The notes: generated by a model from the letters alone, not told the origin. Counted from the stretch's first letter, positions 16,607 through 25,663 are shown. The stretch: DNA of 64,000 bases from Halalkalicoccus jeotgali B3 (GCF_000196895.1 NC_014297.1:2061345-2125344); one strand, 5' to 3'. Numbers and translations are program-made.

Positions 16607-17020
16607 ATGCCAGTCGAGAGCGATGCCGAGTTGCGAGAACTGCTCGGCCTTCGCACCGTCGCGGTCGTCGGTTGTTCCACGACACCGGGGAAGGACGCCC
16701 ACGAGATCCCGAAGTACCTCACGAACCACGGCTACGACGTGATCCCGGTCAACCCCAACGCCGAGGAGGTCCTCGGGCGACCCGCCTACGACTCGCTCTC
16801 GGCCGTCGAGGAGGAGATCGACATCGTCGACGTCTTTCGCCCGAGCGACGAGGTCGCGGGCCTCGTCGAGGAGGCCCGAGAGCGCGAGGACGTGAAGGTC
16901 CTCTGGCTCCAGCTGGGCATTACCGATTCCGAGGCCGAAGCCCGCGCCGAGGAGGCGGGGATCCACGTCGTCGCCGACCGCTGTATGAAGGTCGAACACC
17001 AGCGATTGCACGCGCCCTGA
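16607..17020 (+). CDS. CoA-binding domain protein (YccU-like)
   Basis: 137 residues forming a single Rossmann-type CoA-binding domain. The nucleotide-binding start is TVAVVGCSTTPGKDAHEIPKY, followed by VNPNAEEVLGRPAYDSL, VDVFRPSDE and, at the end, GIHVVADRCMKVEH. The domain also occurs in succinyl-CoA synthetase alpha, but here it stands alone and the physiological role of such proteins is not settled. It lies 63 bp downstream of the prenyltransferase. Confidence 0.9.
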   Translation: MPVESDAELRELLGLRTVAVVGCSTTPGKDAHEIPKYLTNHGYDVIPVNPNAEEVLGRPAYDSLSAVEEEIDIVDVFRPSDEVAGLVEEAREREDVKVLWLQLGITDSEAEARAEEAGIHVVADRCMKVEHQRLHAP

Positions 17021-17108
17021 CGCCACGGGAGCGATCCCATCCGCACGGATCGTCTCTCGTAGTGCAGTCGATCCGATCGAATAATTATCACGGACCCCTA
17101 GTAGGGGT

Positions 17109-17537
17109 ATGGACACCCGAATCCTCGTCCCGATCGACGAGTCCGAACAGTCAGAGACCGCCTTCGAGTACGCACTCGAGACGTTTCCGGAGGCGTCGAT
17201 AACCGTTTTGCACGCCATCGACCCGCGAGAACTGCGAACTTACGGCGGCGTCGAGGGGTGGATCGACATGGACGAACTGGCGGCCCAGCGACGGGCGTAC
17301 GCCCAGCGGCTGGTCGACGAGGCACGCGAGCACGCCGACGAGCGCGGGATTACCCTTTCGACGGCTGTCGAAACCGGCAAGCCGGCACGAACCGTCGTCG
17401 AGTTCGTCAAGGACAACGACATCGATCACGTGGTCATCGGGAGCCACGGCCGCTCCGGGGTCAGTCGCGTGTTGCTCGGCAGCGTCGCAGAACGGGTCGT
17501 TCGCCGCTCGCCCGTCCCCGTCACCATCGTCAGATGA
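17109..17537 (+). CDS. Universal stress protein, single UspA domain
   Basis: 142 residues with the Usp fold: RILVPIDESEQSETAF at the start and the ATP-binding signature GSHGRSGVSRVLLGSVAERV followed by SPVPVTIVR at the end. The G-x2-G-x9-G-S/T pattern suggests an ATP-binding Usp. The upstream region has the A/T-rich GAATAATTATC at ~17080, a probable promoter. Confidence 0.92.
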   Translation: MDTRILVPIDESEQSETAFEYALETFPEASITVLHAIDPRELRTYGGVEGWIDMDELAAQRRAYAQRLVDEAREHADERGITLSTAVETGKPARTVVEFVKDNDIDHVVIGSHGRSGVSRVLLGSVAERVVRRSPVPVTIVR

Positions 17538-17552
17538 TCCCTGCCGACACCC

Positions 17553-18527
17553 TCACCCGTCCCACTCCTCGAACTCCCTGTAAATCCCCTTCGAGAGGTA
17601 GCGCTCGCTCGAATCCGGGAACACGGTGACGACGCTGTCGTAGGGCACCTCGAGCTCGCCCGTCTCGATCCGCGCGGCGACCCGCCGAGCCGCGACGCTT
17701 GCGGCGCCGGCACTGGAGGCAACCAAGTGCCCTTCCTCGCGGGCCAGTCGCTTGAGTTCGTCGTGAGCGTCCCGGTCGCTCACCTGCAGTACCTCGTCGA
17801 CCAGGTCGGGCTCGAACAGTTCGTTCGTCGCCGGGTCGTGTGTGCCGATCCCCTCCGTTTTGTACTCGCCCTCCTCGCCGTCGATCCCTTTGGTCGTCGC
17901 GTACAGCGACCCCTCGGGTTCGACCGCGCCGACGTAGGTGTCGGAATCGCGCTCGCGGGCGTAGCGAGCCAGTCCCATCAGCGTGCCCGCAGTGCCACAA
18001 CCGGCGACGACCGCCCCCACCGCCCCCTCCAAGGCCCCGTAGATCTCGGGGGCGGTCGTCTCGTAGTGCGCTTCCGTATTGAGGGGGTTCGAGAACTGCT
18101 GTGGGACGACGCTGTCCTCGAGTTCGTCGGCGAGTTCGTGGGCGCGCTCGATGGCCCCACCCATCCCCTCGCTGGTGGGCGTGTTGATTACCTCCGCACC
18201 GAGCGCGGCCATCAGCTGTTGTTTTTCCACGCTGAAGCGCTCGGGGACGACGAAGACCGCATCGAGATCGAGCTGTCCCGCGGCGACCGCGATCCCGATC
18301 CCGGTGTTGCCCGCCGTGGGCTCGATCACCGTTCCGCCCGGCGAGATCGCGCCCCGATCGAGCATCGCTTCGAGCATGTACTTCCCGATGCGGTCCTTGA
18401 CGCTTGCACCGGGGTTGAACGACTCGAGTTTCGCGTAGACGGGGACCGACTCGGGGGCCGCACCGAGCGAGACCAGCGGCGTCCGGCCGACCGTTTCCAG
18501 CACGTTGGCGGCGGGCGGGGCACTCAT
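17553..18527 (-). CDS. PLP-dependent cysteine synthase family protein
   Basis: 324 residues of fold-type II PLP enzymes. The PLP lysine is K44 in NPGASVKDR, and the phosphate/substrate loop is PTAGNTG (70-76). A second PLP-phosphate loop, GCGTAGT, and the C-terminal AREEGHLVASSAGAA are also recognisable. The family makes cysteine from O-acetylserine or O-phosphoserine, or acts as cystathionine beta-synthase; the sequence does not discriminate. It is convergent with the Usp gene. Confidence 0.88.
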   Translation of the reverse strand: MSAPPAANVLETVGRTPLVSLGAAPESVPVYAKLESFNPGASVKDRIGKYMLEAMLDRGAISPGGTVIEPTAGNTGIGIAVAAGQLDLDAVFVVPERFSVEKQQLMAALGAEVINTPTSEGMGGAIERAHELADELEDSVVPQQFSNPLNTEAHYETTAPEIYGALEGAVGAVVAGCGTAGTLMGLARYARERDSDTYVGAVEPEGSLYATTKGIDGEEGEYKTEGIGTHDPATNELFEPDLVDEVLQVSDRDAHDELKRLAREEGHLVASSAGAASVAARRVAARIETGELEVPYDSVVTVFPDSSERYLSKGIYREFEEWDG

Positions 18528-18553
18528 CGGCTGGCAATCCTTGCCGGAGCTAC

Positions 18554-18913
18554 TTAACTGGTCTCGGTTCCCACGCCCTCGTCGCCGTCGACGGGATCGG
18601 TCCCGGTGGTCGTGTCGGGGTCGTCCGCGACGTCACCTGCCGCGTCCTCGGCGGGGTCGGGCTCCTCGATGTCCTCGATGGAGGCCTCGGTAATCACTTT
18701 CTCGACGTCGATCCCCCGCTCCTCGGCGAGGGCTTCGAGCAGCGCGCGGTTCTGTTCGTGTTTGACTTCGAGGCCGGTGACAGTCTCGTGCGTGTTGTCG
18801 ACCTTGACGCGGAGGTCCTCGAGCTGTTTTTTGACCTCGTTGAGCTGAGCGTAGAGCTGTTCGGCCTTCTCGGCCATTACTTGAAGCTTCTTCGTGGTGC
18901 TTCCCAGTCCCAT
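18554..18913 (-). CDS. Coiled-coil protein (DUF5798-like)
   Basis: 119 residues from the ATG at 18913. Residues 4-70 form a continuous charged helix with heptad character (KLQVMAEKAEQLYAQLNEVK, then THETVTGLEVKHEQ). An acidic disordered tail rich in Asp, Thr and Pro follows. It resembles a haloarchaeal family of unknown function. It lies 26 bp upstream of cysteine synthase on the same strand and may be cotranscribed with it. Confidence 0.65.
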   Translation of the reverse strand: MGLGSTTKKLQVMAEKAEQLYAQLNEVKKQLEDLRVKVDNTHETVTGLEVKHEQNRALLEALAEERGIDVEKVITEASIEDIEEPDPAEDAAGDVADDPDTTTGTDPVDGDEGVGTETS

Positions 18914-18997
18914 ACTCGGTCTTTTTTCCGGTCGTATGTGGGTGTTACGCTCGCCCGCGAACGCCGACTTTAGGTTTCGGCCATCCGAACGTCGCGT

Positions 18998-19417
18998 ATG
19001 GACCTCACGCGACGTGCCCTCCAGTTGGGGATCGGCGCCTGTCTCGGCGTCGTTCTCGCCGTCATCGCCCCATACGTGCTCCTCCCCGACGGGGCGGCCG
19101 CCGGCCTCGCACGCTACTACGACGCCGGCTTTTTCGGTCCGCGGCTGATCGGCGTCTTCGGCGCCGTCGCGATCGTCGTCCTCGGGGCGGGACTGGGCGA
19201 GCGCTCGGACCCGGCGACCATCGCGGGCGCGGCGCTCGTGGTCGCGCTGTTCATGACGGGGATGTCCATCGAGTGGCTCCTCGCGCTCACCCCGGCGGAC
19301 GTCACGGGCATCACCACCCAGGACTGGCTCGCGTATCACCGCTGGCTCGTGCTCGCCTTTTCGGGGCTGTCGGCGGTCGCTGCCGGTTTGTACGCGCGGG
19401 CACTCGGGCTGTTGTGA
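18998..19417 (+). CDS. Four-helix membrane protein, unknown function
   Basis: 139 residues with four membrane helices (~8-28, ~47-65, ~73-92, ~112-135) and little else. A short loop (TPADVTGITTQDWLAYHRW) links helices 3 and 4. It is possibly of the DUF7548 group of haloarchaeal membrane proteins. It lies just upstream of the SRP RNA gene on the same strand, but that RNA seems to have its own promoter. Confidence 0.6.
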   Translation: MDLTRRALQLGIGACLGVVLAVIAPYVLLPDGAAAGLARYYDAGFFGPRLIGVFGAVAIVVLGAGLGERSDPATIAGAALVVALFMTGMSIEWLLALTPADVTGITTQDWLAYHRWLVLAFSGLSAVAAGLYARALGLL

Positions 19418-19473
19418 CCGTACGAGACGACGAGACGAAACCCTCTTATGGTCGACGCGGATAGTAGAGAACG

Positions 19474-19784
19474 GACTAGGTCGGGCAGTTAGGCCCTGCT
19501 CGTCACCCGCGCTACGGTCTTCAGCGGGGACCGAACCCCGGGCGCGTCCGGTCCGACCGGCGCGGGCCCCGGGAGCCAACTGAGAAGCCTCGTCCGTCGG
19601 GGACAGCGGTCCGCGGCGAGCGTCCGCAGGGACGTGTCGTCGCGGTTGGTCGATGGAAATCCGTCAGGCACGGAAGTGAGCAGCGGGCCATCGGACACCT
19701 GTCGCTCGACGGATCGCGGGGTGGAGGAGGCAACCGGGACTCCCCGCGCCGGAACGCCGGGCAACCCCGGGCGTCCACCATTCA
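19474..19784 (+). ncRNA. ffs: 7S RNA of the signal recognition particle
   Basis: The universally conserved SRP54-binding helix 8 is unmistakable at about 19655-19692, with GTCAGGCACGGAAGTGAGCA including the GGAA tetraloop and the asymmetric loop. Just before it, CCGCGGCGA...TCGTCGCGG (19612-19645) folds as helix 6, the SRP19-binding hairpin. The long helix 5 is supported by ACCGGCGCGGG pairing with CCCCGCGCCGG. The total of about 310 nt is normal for archaea. A TATA-like CTCTTATGG at ~19443 sits about 27 bp before the proposed start. Both ends are approximate (up to ~10 nt). Confidence 0.92.
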
Positions 19785-19939
19785 TACGCTGTTCGACTCT
19801 CACGAGCCGTCGGCTCGGCGAGCGGTTTTCGCACCGAGCGGGCGCTGCGGTGGGATGATCCCGACTCGCGGTCGCCTCTCTCGTCCACCCGGCGAGTGCA
19901 ACCGACAGTCGTATCAGGTTTCCGCGAGCGTTCGAGGGT

Positions 19940-20605
19940 ATGCCCTCCCCGCGGCGCCAGCCCTCCCTCAGAGAGCGCCTCCGCCAGTCGGTCATCACCG
20001 GGACCGCGATCACAATCCCCTTCATCCTCACGGTCATCGTTCTGGGGTTCGTCCTGAGTTTCGTCGCCCAGACGCTTAACCCGGTGGTGTGGCTCGCCGA
20101 TTACCTCGACGTCGAGGTCGCCCCGGCGATCGTACAAGTGACGACGGTCCTCACGCTGCTCGTGCTCATCGTCGCGGTGGGGATCGTCGCCGAACACACC
20201 GACGGAACACGGGTCGAGGGGGGATTTCACGCCGCCATGGAGTCGATCCCCGGCGTGAGTTCGATCTACAACAGCTTTCGCCGGATGAGCGACATCCTCC
20301 TCGAAAGCGACGTCGAGAGCTTTCAGGAGGTCAAACTCGTCGAGTTTCCCCGCGATGGCAGCTACACCCTCGCGTACCTGACCGGCCGTCCGCCGGCCGA
20401 ACTGGTCGCGGCGACGGGCCACGAGGAGATGCTCACGCTGTTCGTGCCCTTCGCGCCCAACCCCGTGATGGGTGGGTTCCTGATCTACGCCCCCGAGGAC
20501 CGCGTGATCGATGTCGAGATGAGCGTCGAGGAGAGCGTCCAGGCGATCATCACCAGCGGCGTCGCTCACAGCCAGGAGGACGACACCGGAGCCCGGACCA
20601 AATAA
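19940..20605 (+). CDS. DUF502 family membrane protein
   Basis: 221 residues with two N-terminal membrane helices (~17-42 and ~62-85), then a soluble domain with the family pattern SIPGVSSIYNSFRRMSDIL, VKLVEFPRDGSYTLAYLTG and VPFAPNPVMGGFLIY. The C-terminus is acidic. The family is widespread in bacteria, archaea and plants (LCV-like proteins) without a settled biochemical role. The 155 bp between the SRP RNA and this gene contain nothing else that I recognise. Confidence 0.88.
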   Translation: MPSPRRQPSLRERLRQSVITGTAITIPFILTVIVLGFVLSFVAQTLNPVVWLADYLDVEVAPAIVQVTTVLTLLVLIVAVGIVAEHTDGTRVEGGFHAAMESIPGVSSIYNSFRRMSDILLESDVESFQEVKLVEFPRDGSYTLAYLTGRPPAELVAATGHEEMLTLFVPFAPNPVMGGFLIYAPEDRVIDVEMSVEESVQAIITSGVAHSQEDDTGARTK

Positions 20606-20630
20606 GAACGCGACGGCCGCCGCCCGCGAG

Positions 20631-20804
20631 CTACGTCCCGACCGAGCTATCGGCCGTCTGTTCGTCCCGCGGACGGCCCTCAGTCGCCAGTTCGACCGGG
20701 TGTCCGAAACGGACGTGATGTTCGACGGCCAGTCCGCCGAGATCGTCAGTGAGCGATTCGCTCGAATCGACGTGCCAGTCGCATTCGGTACAGACGTAGC
20801 GCAT
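20631..20804 (-). CDS. Small zinc-finger-like protein, 57 residues
   Basis: A complete short gene on the minus strand, from the ATG at 20804 to a TAG at 20631. It begins MRYVCTECDWHVDSS, and VEHHVRFGH follows about 25 residues later. This gives a C-x2-C knuckle plus a helix with His residues, as in one-finger haloarchaeal proteins. The tail is acidic and disordered. It lies in an otherwise unexplained gap between DUF502 and MscS. Regulation of neighbouring genes is possible but not shown. Confidence 0.6.
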   Translation of the reverse strand: MRYVCTECDWHVDSSESLTDDLGGLAVEHHVRFGHPVELATEGRPRDEQTADSSVGT

Positions 20805-20867
20805 CGTACACCCGAGTCGTGGTGTCGCGCGTATCTAAATCAGTTCTTGTCTTGCGATAGCCGGGTC

Positions 20868-21755
20868 TCACTCCGCCGGCTCGCCGCCGGAGCGAAGCGT
20901 CCCGAGGCTCTCGATCGACAGCCCCCCGTCGAGCGTGCGATACGGGTAGGGGATGTCGATCCCCTCGCGGTCGAAGCGCTCTTTGACCCGCTGGACGTAC
21001 TCGGCGCGGATCCGCACGAAGTCCGCACGGGCGGGATCGGCGATCCAAAAGCGCGACTGGAGGCCCACATCCGAGTCGTTGAGTTCGAGGAGTCGAACCG
21101 TCGGCTCGGGGTCGTCGAGGATCTCCGCATGATTTCGGGCCTCCTCGACGATGATATCGGTCGCCTGCCCGATGTCGTCGTCGTACCCGATCCCGAAGAC
21201 GAACTTCTGTCGGAGCTTGTCCTTCGCGACAGGGTTTTTCACCGCGTTGTCGGTCAGATCGGAGTTGGGAACGGTGATGAGTTCGTTGTCGAACGTGCGC
21301 ACGCGAGTCACGCGCAGGCTGATGTCCTCGACGATCCCCGAGTAATCGCCCTCCTGCCACTCGATCCAGTCGCCGATTCGGAAGGGCTTCTCGGTGAAGA
21401 TGAACACGCCCGCGACGAAGTTCGAGATGACCGACTGCATCGCGATACCGATCGCGAGCGCGGCGGCCGCGGCGATCGTCGCCAGCGACGTGAGGAAGTT
21501 GCCAAAGCCCCCGAAACCGAACGCGACCGCGACCGCCGCAAAGAGCACGCCGAACCACGCGACCTTCATCAGCGGTCGCTGGGCGTGCGGTTCGAGGTCG
21601 CGCCTGTCGAAGGCGCGTTCGATCAGCGGTAACACCACGGCGCGGCCGACGAACACGAGGGCGACGAAGGCGACGAGAAAGCGTATCGCGCCGTCGATGG
21701 CGGCGGCGAGGCCCTGGGCGAACCCGAGATCGACGAGGATCCCTTCGAGTACCAT
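20868..21755 (-). CDS. mscS: Small-conductance mechanosensitive channel (MscS)
   Basis: 295 residues from the ATG at 21755. There are about three membrane helices at the N-terminus. The pore helix region is FGNFLTSLATIAAAAALAIG, and the conserved Ala/Gly-rich turn continues into AMQSVISNFVAGVFIF. The beta domain has FRIGDWIEWQEGDYSGIVEDI and TVPNSDLTDNAVKNP. The C-terminal part with DIPYPYRTL is typical. It opens under membrane tension to release osmolytes. The start shares bases with the stop of the upstream yhbY-like gene. Confidence 0.93.
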   Translation of the reverse strand: MVLEGILVDLGFAQGLAAAIDGAIRFLVAFVALVFVGRAVVLPLIERAFDRRDLEPHAQRPLMKVAWFGVLFAAVAVAFGFGGFGNFLTSLATIAAAAALAIGIAMQSVISNFVAGVFIFTEKPFRIGDWIEWQEGDYSGIVEDISLRVTRVRTFDNELITVPNSDLTDNAVKNPVAKDKLRQKFVFGIGYDDDIGQATDIIVEEARNHAEILDDPEPTVRLLELNDSDVGLQSRFWIADPARADFVRIRAEYVQRVKERFDREGIDIPYPYRTLDGGLSIESLGTLRSGGEPAE

Positions 21756-22012
21756 CAGTGGTACACCGCCGTGTTGCCCCGCGTCTCGACGAGCGTGGCG
21801 TCGACCGCCTCGGCCAGTTCCGCAGCGAGCTCTTCGGTCGTCGTCCCACCGCGGGCCGCCCGGTGGAACTTCACCTTCACCAGTTCCCTCTCTGTGAGCT
21901 GGTCGGCCAGTTCCTCGGTCACGGCGTCGATCCCGCCCTTGCCGACCCACACCGTCACGTCGAGGTCGTGGGCGTCCTTCCTGAGTGCCTGGAGATCCGC
22001 TGGGTCGCTCAT
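21755..22012 (-). CDS. YhbY/CRM-domain RNA-binding protein
   Basis: 85 residues, a single CRM domain. Its features are LRKDAHDLDVTVWVGKGGID, LVKVKFHRAARGG, and the C-terminal LVETRGNTAVYH where bacterial YhbY has a GxxxVLYR-like end. The GKGG segment corresponds to the conserved GxxG loop. YhbY proteins associate with pre-50S ribosomes. In archaea the gene often neighbours the RNase P subunit gene, as here (66 bp), supporting an RNA-processing role. Confidence 0.9.
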   Translation of the reverse strand: MSDPADLQALRKDAHDLDVTVWVGKGGIDAVTEELADQLTERELVKVKFHRAARGGTTTEELAAELAEAVDATLVETRGNTAVYH

Positions 22013-22078
22013 GCGTCGGTTATCGGGCCGATGCACTTTGAACGTTCGATTCGCGGTCGGAACGATCGGAGCGGCTCT

Positions 22079-22357
22079 TCAGGACCGATACGGGTACCGG
22101 TGGTGGGATCCGCAGTCACAGGTGACCACGACGTGGCCGTCCTGCAATCGGGTGCGGGCGTTGCGGCCGGGCCGGAGATACCGATCGCATCGGTCGCAGG
22201 TAAAACGCTCGAACGATCGGGGGACGCGCAGGCGGTTTCGCTCGGCGATCCGTCGCGCAAGTGCGACGTACTCGCGGGCCCGGTCGTCCTCACCCGCCGT
22301 CGCGGCCTCCTTTGCAAGCGCCTCCAGCCGGTCGATACGCTCGCTGGCGATGGACAT
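22079..22357 (-). CDS. rnp4: Ribonuclease P protein component 4
   Basis: 92 residues of the Rpr2/Rpp21 family. An N-terminal helical half (AREYVALARRIAERN) is followed by RVPRSFERFTCDRCDRYLRPG. The two zinc knuckles are CDRC and, about 25 residues later, CDCG. With other protein subunits and the RNA subunit it matures tRNA 5' ends. The RNase P RNA gene itself is not in this window. Confidence 0.92.
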   Translation of the reverse strand: MSIASERIDRLEALAKEAATAGEDDRAREYVALARRIAERNRLRVPRSFERFTCDRCDRYLRPGRNARTRLQDGHVVVTCDCGSHHRYPYRS

Positions 22358-22404
22358 TCACCTCGAAAAGGACGATACGTCGCTTTAGCTCTTTTGCGAT
22401 CCGC

Positions 22405-22791
22405 TCAGTCCTCGAGGGCGTCGGCGATGCGTTCGAGGTGGCGGTTGACGTCCCGGACCTCGTCGCGAAGCTGACGGATCTCGCGGACGACCTGCTCGTC
22501 CCCGCCCTCGCCGCCGGCACCGGGCCCGCCGGCCGGACCGCCGCCCATCGCACCGCCGGGGCCGCCGCCGCCCATCATGCCGCCCATCATCTGGGCGAAG
22601 GGGTTGCCGCCCATGCCGCCCGGACCGCCACCGCCGCCCATCATCTCTTCGAGGCGCTCCTCGCGGGAGCCCTCGCCTTCGCCCTCGGGGCCGCCCTCGG
22701 CCTCGCGCTGCTCGCGGATCTCCTCAACGCGCTCGCGGAACGATTTCTCCTCCCCGCCCTCGGCGCCGCTCTCGTCGTTTTCGTCTGCCAT
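22405..22791 (-). CDS. Gly/Met-rich protein with flanking helices
   Basis: 128 residues in three parts. An acidic N-terminal helix (~1-50) is rich in Glu and Arg. A central low-complexity region (~50-95) has GG, GP and MMGG repeats. A C-terminal amphipathic helix (EQVVREIRQLRDEVRDVN) is probably for oligomerisation. No domain is recognised. Met- and Gly-rich linkers of this kind can mediate weak self-association. Confidence 0.55.
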   Translation of the reverse strand: MADENDESGAEGGEEKSFRERVEEIREQREAEGGPEGEGEGSREERLEEMMGGGGGPGGMGGNPFAQMMGGMMGGGGPGGAMGGGPAGGPGAGGEGGDEQVVREIRQLRDEVRDVNRHLERIADALED

Positions 22792-22835
22792 ACCTCCGGG
22801 TTCGACAGCCGAACCGAAAAGGGTTGGGTTGTCGC

Positions 22836-23600
22836 TCAGCCCGACTCGAACGCGCCGAGGCTCGATTGTAACGACCGCTCGGGGGCCCCCTCCCGGACCT
22901 CGTAGCCCACGAGGTCGCGCAGGTCGACCGCGTAGGTCGTCCTGTCCCGTTCGAGCACCAGAATCCGACCTTTGGTCCCGAGAACCCGGCCGCTAGCGAT
23001 CGTCTCGCTGACTGGCCGCCCGGTGAGGTCCAACCCGTACTCGAAGGCGATCGTCTCGATGGGGTCGTACTCCGCCACGAACGCCTCCCACGCCGCGAGG
23101 TCCACGGTGGAGGCGAGCCCGCGAATCTTCGTCGGGACGCGCACGCTGTCGCCGACCTCCCTCGCGATTTCGCTCTCGATCTCGCGGGCGATTCGGCCGT
23201 TCGAGACGGTGTGGAGGTGTGCGGCGCGGTCGGCTCCCTGCTCGCGAAGCCGCGTGTCGAGTCGCCACGCACGGGTGACGCCGACCTTGAACGTCGCCGG
23301 GGCGAAGGCGGCGAGATACACCGCGTGCTCCTCGAAACAGTCCATCTCCGCTTTGAGACAGGTCCCCGTACAGCGGGCACACACCCACGTATAGGAGTGG
23401 TCCTCGCAGTAGGGAGCCGCGGGGTTCGAACACTCGACGTGAGTCCCTTCCGAGAGCGTGCCCGCACAGCGCCGGTCGCCGAGCGCGTAGTCGAGTCGCA
23501 CGTCGGGTGCGAGAGCTTTGCGCGTGTACGCGTTCCCGGCGGCGAGGAGGAGCGCCGCCTCACCGTCGCCCGCGCCCGTCTCGTAACCCACGATCTGCAC
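22836..23600 (-). CDS. DUF2797 family protein
   Basis: 254 residues with a GTG start. The N-terminal half has several Cys/His positions that look metal-binding: RRCAGTL, VECSNPAAPYCEDH and CARCTGTCLKAEMDC. The middle contains FKVGVTRAWRLDTRLREQGA, which resembles a GIY-YIG-like core of the family, ending with DLRDLVGYEVREG. DUF2797 is known from bacteria and haloarchaea without an assigned role. Confidence 0.8.
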   Translation of the reverse strand: MQIVGYETGAGDGEAALLLAAGNAYTRKALAPDVRLDYALGDRRCAGTLSEGTHVECSNPAAPYCEDHSYTWVCARCTGTCLKAEMDCFEEHAVYLAAFAPATFKVGVTRAWRLDTRLREQGADRAAHLHTVSNGRIAREIESEIAREVGDSVRVPTKIRGLASTVDLAAWEAFVAEYDPIETIAFEYGLDLTGRPVSETIASGRVLGTKGRILVLERDRTTYAVDLRDLVGYEVREGAPERSLQSSLGAFESG

Positions 23601-23722
23601 ACAGTGAGTATCGGTGCGGGGCGGAAATGACTATCGCCCGCGGGCTGTGAACCCCGAAACAGCGGGTTGCAGACGGAGCGGGCGAAAACTTATCGTCCGA
23701 TCGCCCGTGAACATCTCACACG

Positions 23723-25663
23723 ATGACTCCGTCCCCGGACGAGCGATACGAGCCGCCCGCCCCGTTCGTCGAGCAGGCGAACGTCTCCGATCCGGGACTT
23801 TACCGGGACTTCGAGGCCGAGTGGCCCCAGTGTTGGGAACGGGCGGCCGCCCTTCTCGACTGGTACCGCGAGTACGAGCAGGTGCTCGACGACGACGAGG
23901 CACCCTTCTACGAGTGGTTCTCCGGGGGACGACTCAATGCCTCGTACAACTGCGTCGACCGCCACATCGAGGCCGGGCGCAAGAACCACGCCGCGCTCAA
24001 GTGGGAGGGAAAGCGCCGCGAAACGCGCACCTACACCTACCAGGACCTCTACGGCGAGGTCAACGAACTCGCCGCCGCCCTGCGGGATCTGGGCGTCGGC
24101 GAGGACGACGTCGTGACGATCTACCTCCCGATGATCCCCGAGCTTCCGATCGCGATGCTCGCGTGTGCGCGCATCGGCGCCCCCCACTCGGTGGTCTTCG
24201 CCGGCTTTTCCGCAGACGCCCTCACCACGCGGATGAAGCGGGCGAACTCGGAGTATCTGGTGACCTGCGACGGCTACTATCGGCGCGGCAACGCCTTCAA
24301 CCAGAAGAGCAAGGCCGACAACGCGCTCATGGCGCTCGATCGCGAGGTCACGACGGTCGTCGTCGACCGACTGGGTGGGGACCTCGATCACAGTCTCGAC
24401 GACGACCAGTACGACTACGGGGACCTCGTCCTCGCACACGCCGGGGCGACGATCCCGCCGGTGGTCCGGGACGCCGAGGACATGCTGTTTCTCATGTACA
24501 CCTCCGGCACTACCGGCCAGCCCAAGGGGGTGACCCACTCGACGGGCGGTTATCTCGCCTACGCCGCCTGGACCTCCCGGGCCGTGCTGGATCTCAAGCC
24601 CGAGGACACCTACTGGTGTTCGGCGGACATCGGCTGGATCACCGGCCACTCCTACATCGTCTACGGGCCCCTCGCCCTCGGCACGACGACGCTGCTTTAC
24701 GAGGGGACGCCCGACTACCCCGACCGCTCGCGGCTCTGGGAGATCGTCGAGCGAAACGCCGTCGACGTCTTCTACACCGCACCCACGGCGATCCGCGCGT
24801 TCATGAAGTGGGGCCAGCAGTACCCCGACGACCATGACCTCTCCAGTCTGCGCCTGCTCGGCACCGTCGGCGAGCCAATCAACCCCCGTGCCTGGAAGTG
24901 GTTTCACGACCACATCGGCGGCGGGGAGTGTCCAATCGTGGACACGTGGTGGCAGACCGAGACCGGCGGCATGATGGTCTCGACGCTCCCCGGGGCGAGT
25001 GCGATGAAACCCGGCTCGGCGGGTCCGCCCCTGCCGGGGATCAGCGCCCGGGTCGTCGACGAGGACGGTGAGGGGATCGAGCCCGGCGAGACGGGTTATC
25101 TCGTCGTCGACCGCCCGTGGCCGGGGATGTTTCGCACCCTGTACGGGGACGACGAACGCTACCGGGCCGAGTACTGGGAGCCCTTCTCCGAGGACGGAGA
25201 GTGGGTCTACTTCTCCGGGGACGGCGCGACGGTCGATTCCGACGGGTACATCACGGTGTTGGGGCGGGTCGACGACGTGATCAACGTCTCGGGCCACCGC
25301 CTCGGCACCATGGAGATCGAGAGCGCCATCGTCGGCGTCGCGGGTGTCGCCGAGGCTGCCGTCGTCGGCGGCCAACACGAGACCGACGGCACCGCCGTCT
25401 ACGCCTACGTCAGCACCGACCACAGCCACGAGCCGAGCGAGGCACTCCGCGAGCGGATCGTCGAGAACGTTGAGGACGCCATCGGGCCGTTCGCCCGGCC
25501 CGAGGCGGTCGTGTTCACGCCGGAGTTACCGAAGACCCGTTCGGGCAAGATCATGCGCCGTCTGCTCGAAAACATCGCCAATCAGGAACCGCTTGGCGAC
25601 ACCTCGACGCTTCGCAACCCCGAGGTCGTCGGCGAGATAGCGGCCGCCGGCGACGACGGGTAG
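23723..25663 (+). CDS. acs: Acetyl-CoA synthetase (acetate--CoA ligase), first copy
   Basis: 646 residues, the usual Acs size. The AMP-binding signature is MYTSGTTGQPKGVTH, with further family blocks WCSADIGWITGHSYIVYGPL, VDTWWQTETGGMM and YFSGDGA. The C-terminal RSGKIMRR contains K609, the lysine needed for adenylation and a common acetylation target. It activates acetate for entry to the TCA cycle and assimilation. It shares three long identical DNA runs with the second copy at 27505 and is separated from it by a regulator gene. Confidence 0.95.
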   Translation: MTPSPDERYEPPAPFVEQANVSDPGLYRDFEAEWPQCWERAAALLDWYREYEQVLDDDEAPFYEWFSGGRLNASYNCVDRHIEAGRKNHAALKWEGKRRETRTYTYQDLYGEVNELAAALRDLGVGEDDVVTIYLPMIPELPIAMLACARIGAPHSVVFAGFSADALTTRMKRANSEYLVTCDGYYRRGNAFNQKSKADNALMALDREVTTVVVDRLGGDLDHSLDDDQYDYGDLVLAHAGATIPPVVRDAEDMLFLMYTSGTTGQPKGVTHSTGGYLAYAAWTSRAVLDLKPEDTYWCSADIGWITGHSYIVYGPLALGTTTLLYEGTPDYPDRSRLWEIVERNAVDVFYTAPTAIRAFMKWGQQYPDDHDLSSLRLLGTVGEPINPRAWKWFHDHIGGGECPIVDTWWQTETGGMMVSTLPGASAMKPGSAGPPLPGISARVVDEDGEGIEPGETGYLVVDRPWPGMFRTLYGDDERYRAEYWEPFSEDGEWVYFSGDGATVDSDGYITVLGRVDDVINVSGHRLGTMEIESAIVGVAGVAEAAVVGGQHETDGTAVYAYVSTDHSHEPSEALRERIVENVEDAIGPFARPEAVVFTPELPKTRSGKIMRRLLENIANQEPLGDTSTLRNPEVVGEIAAAGDDG

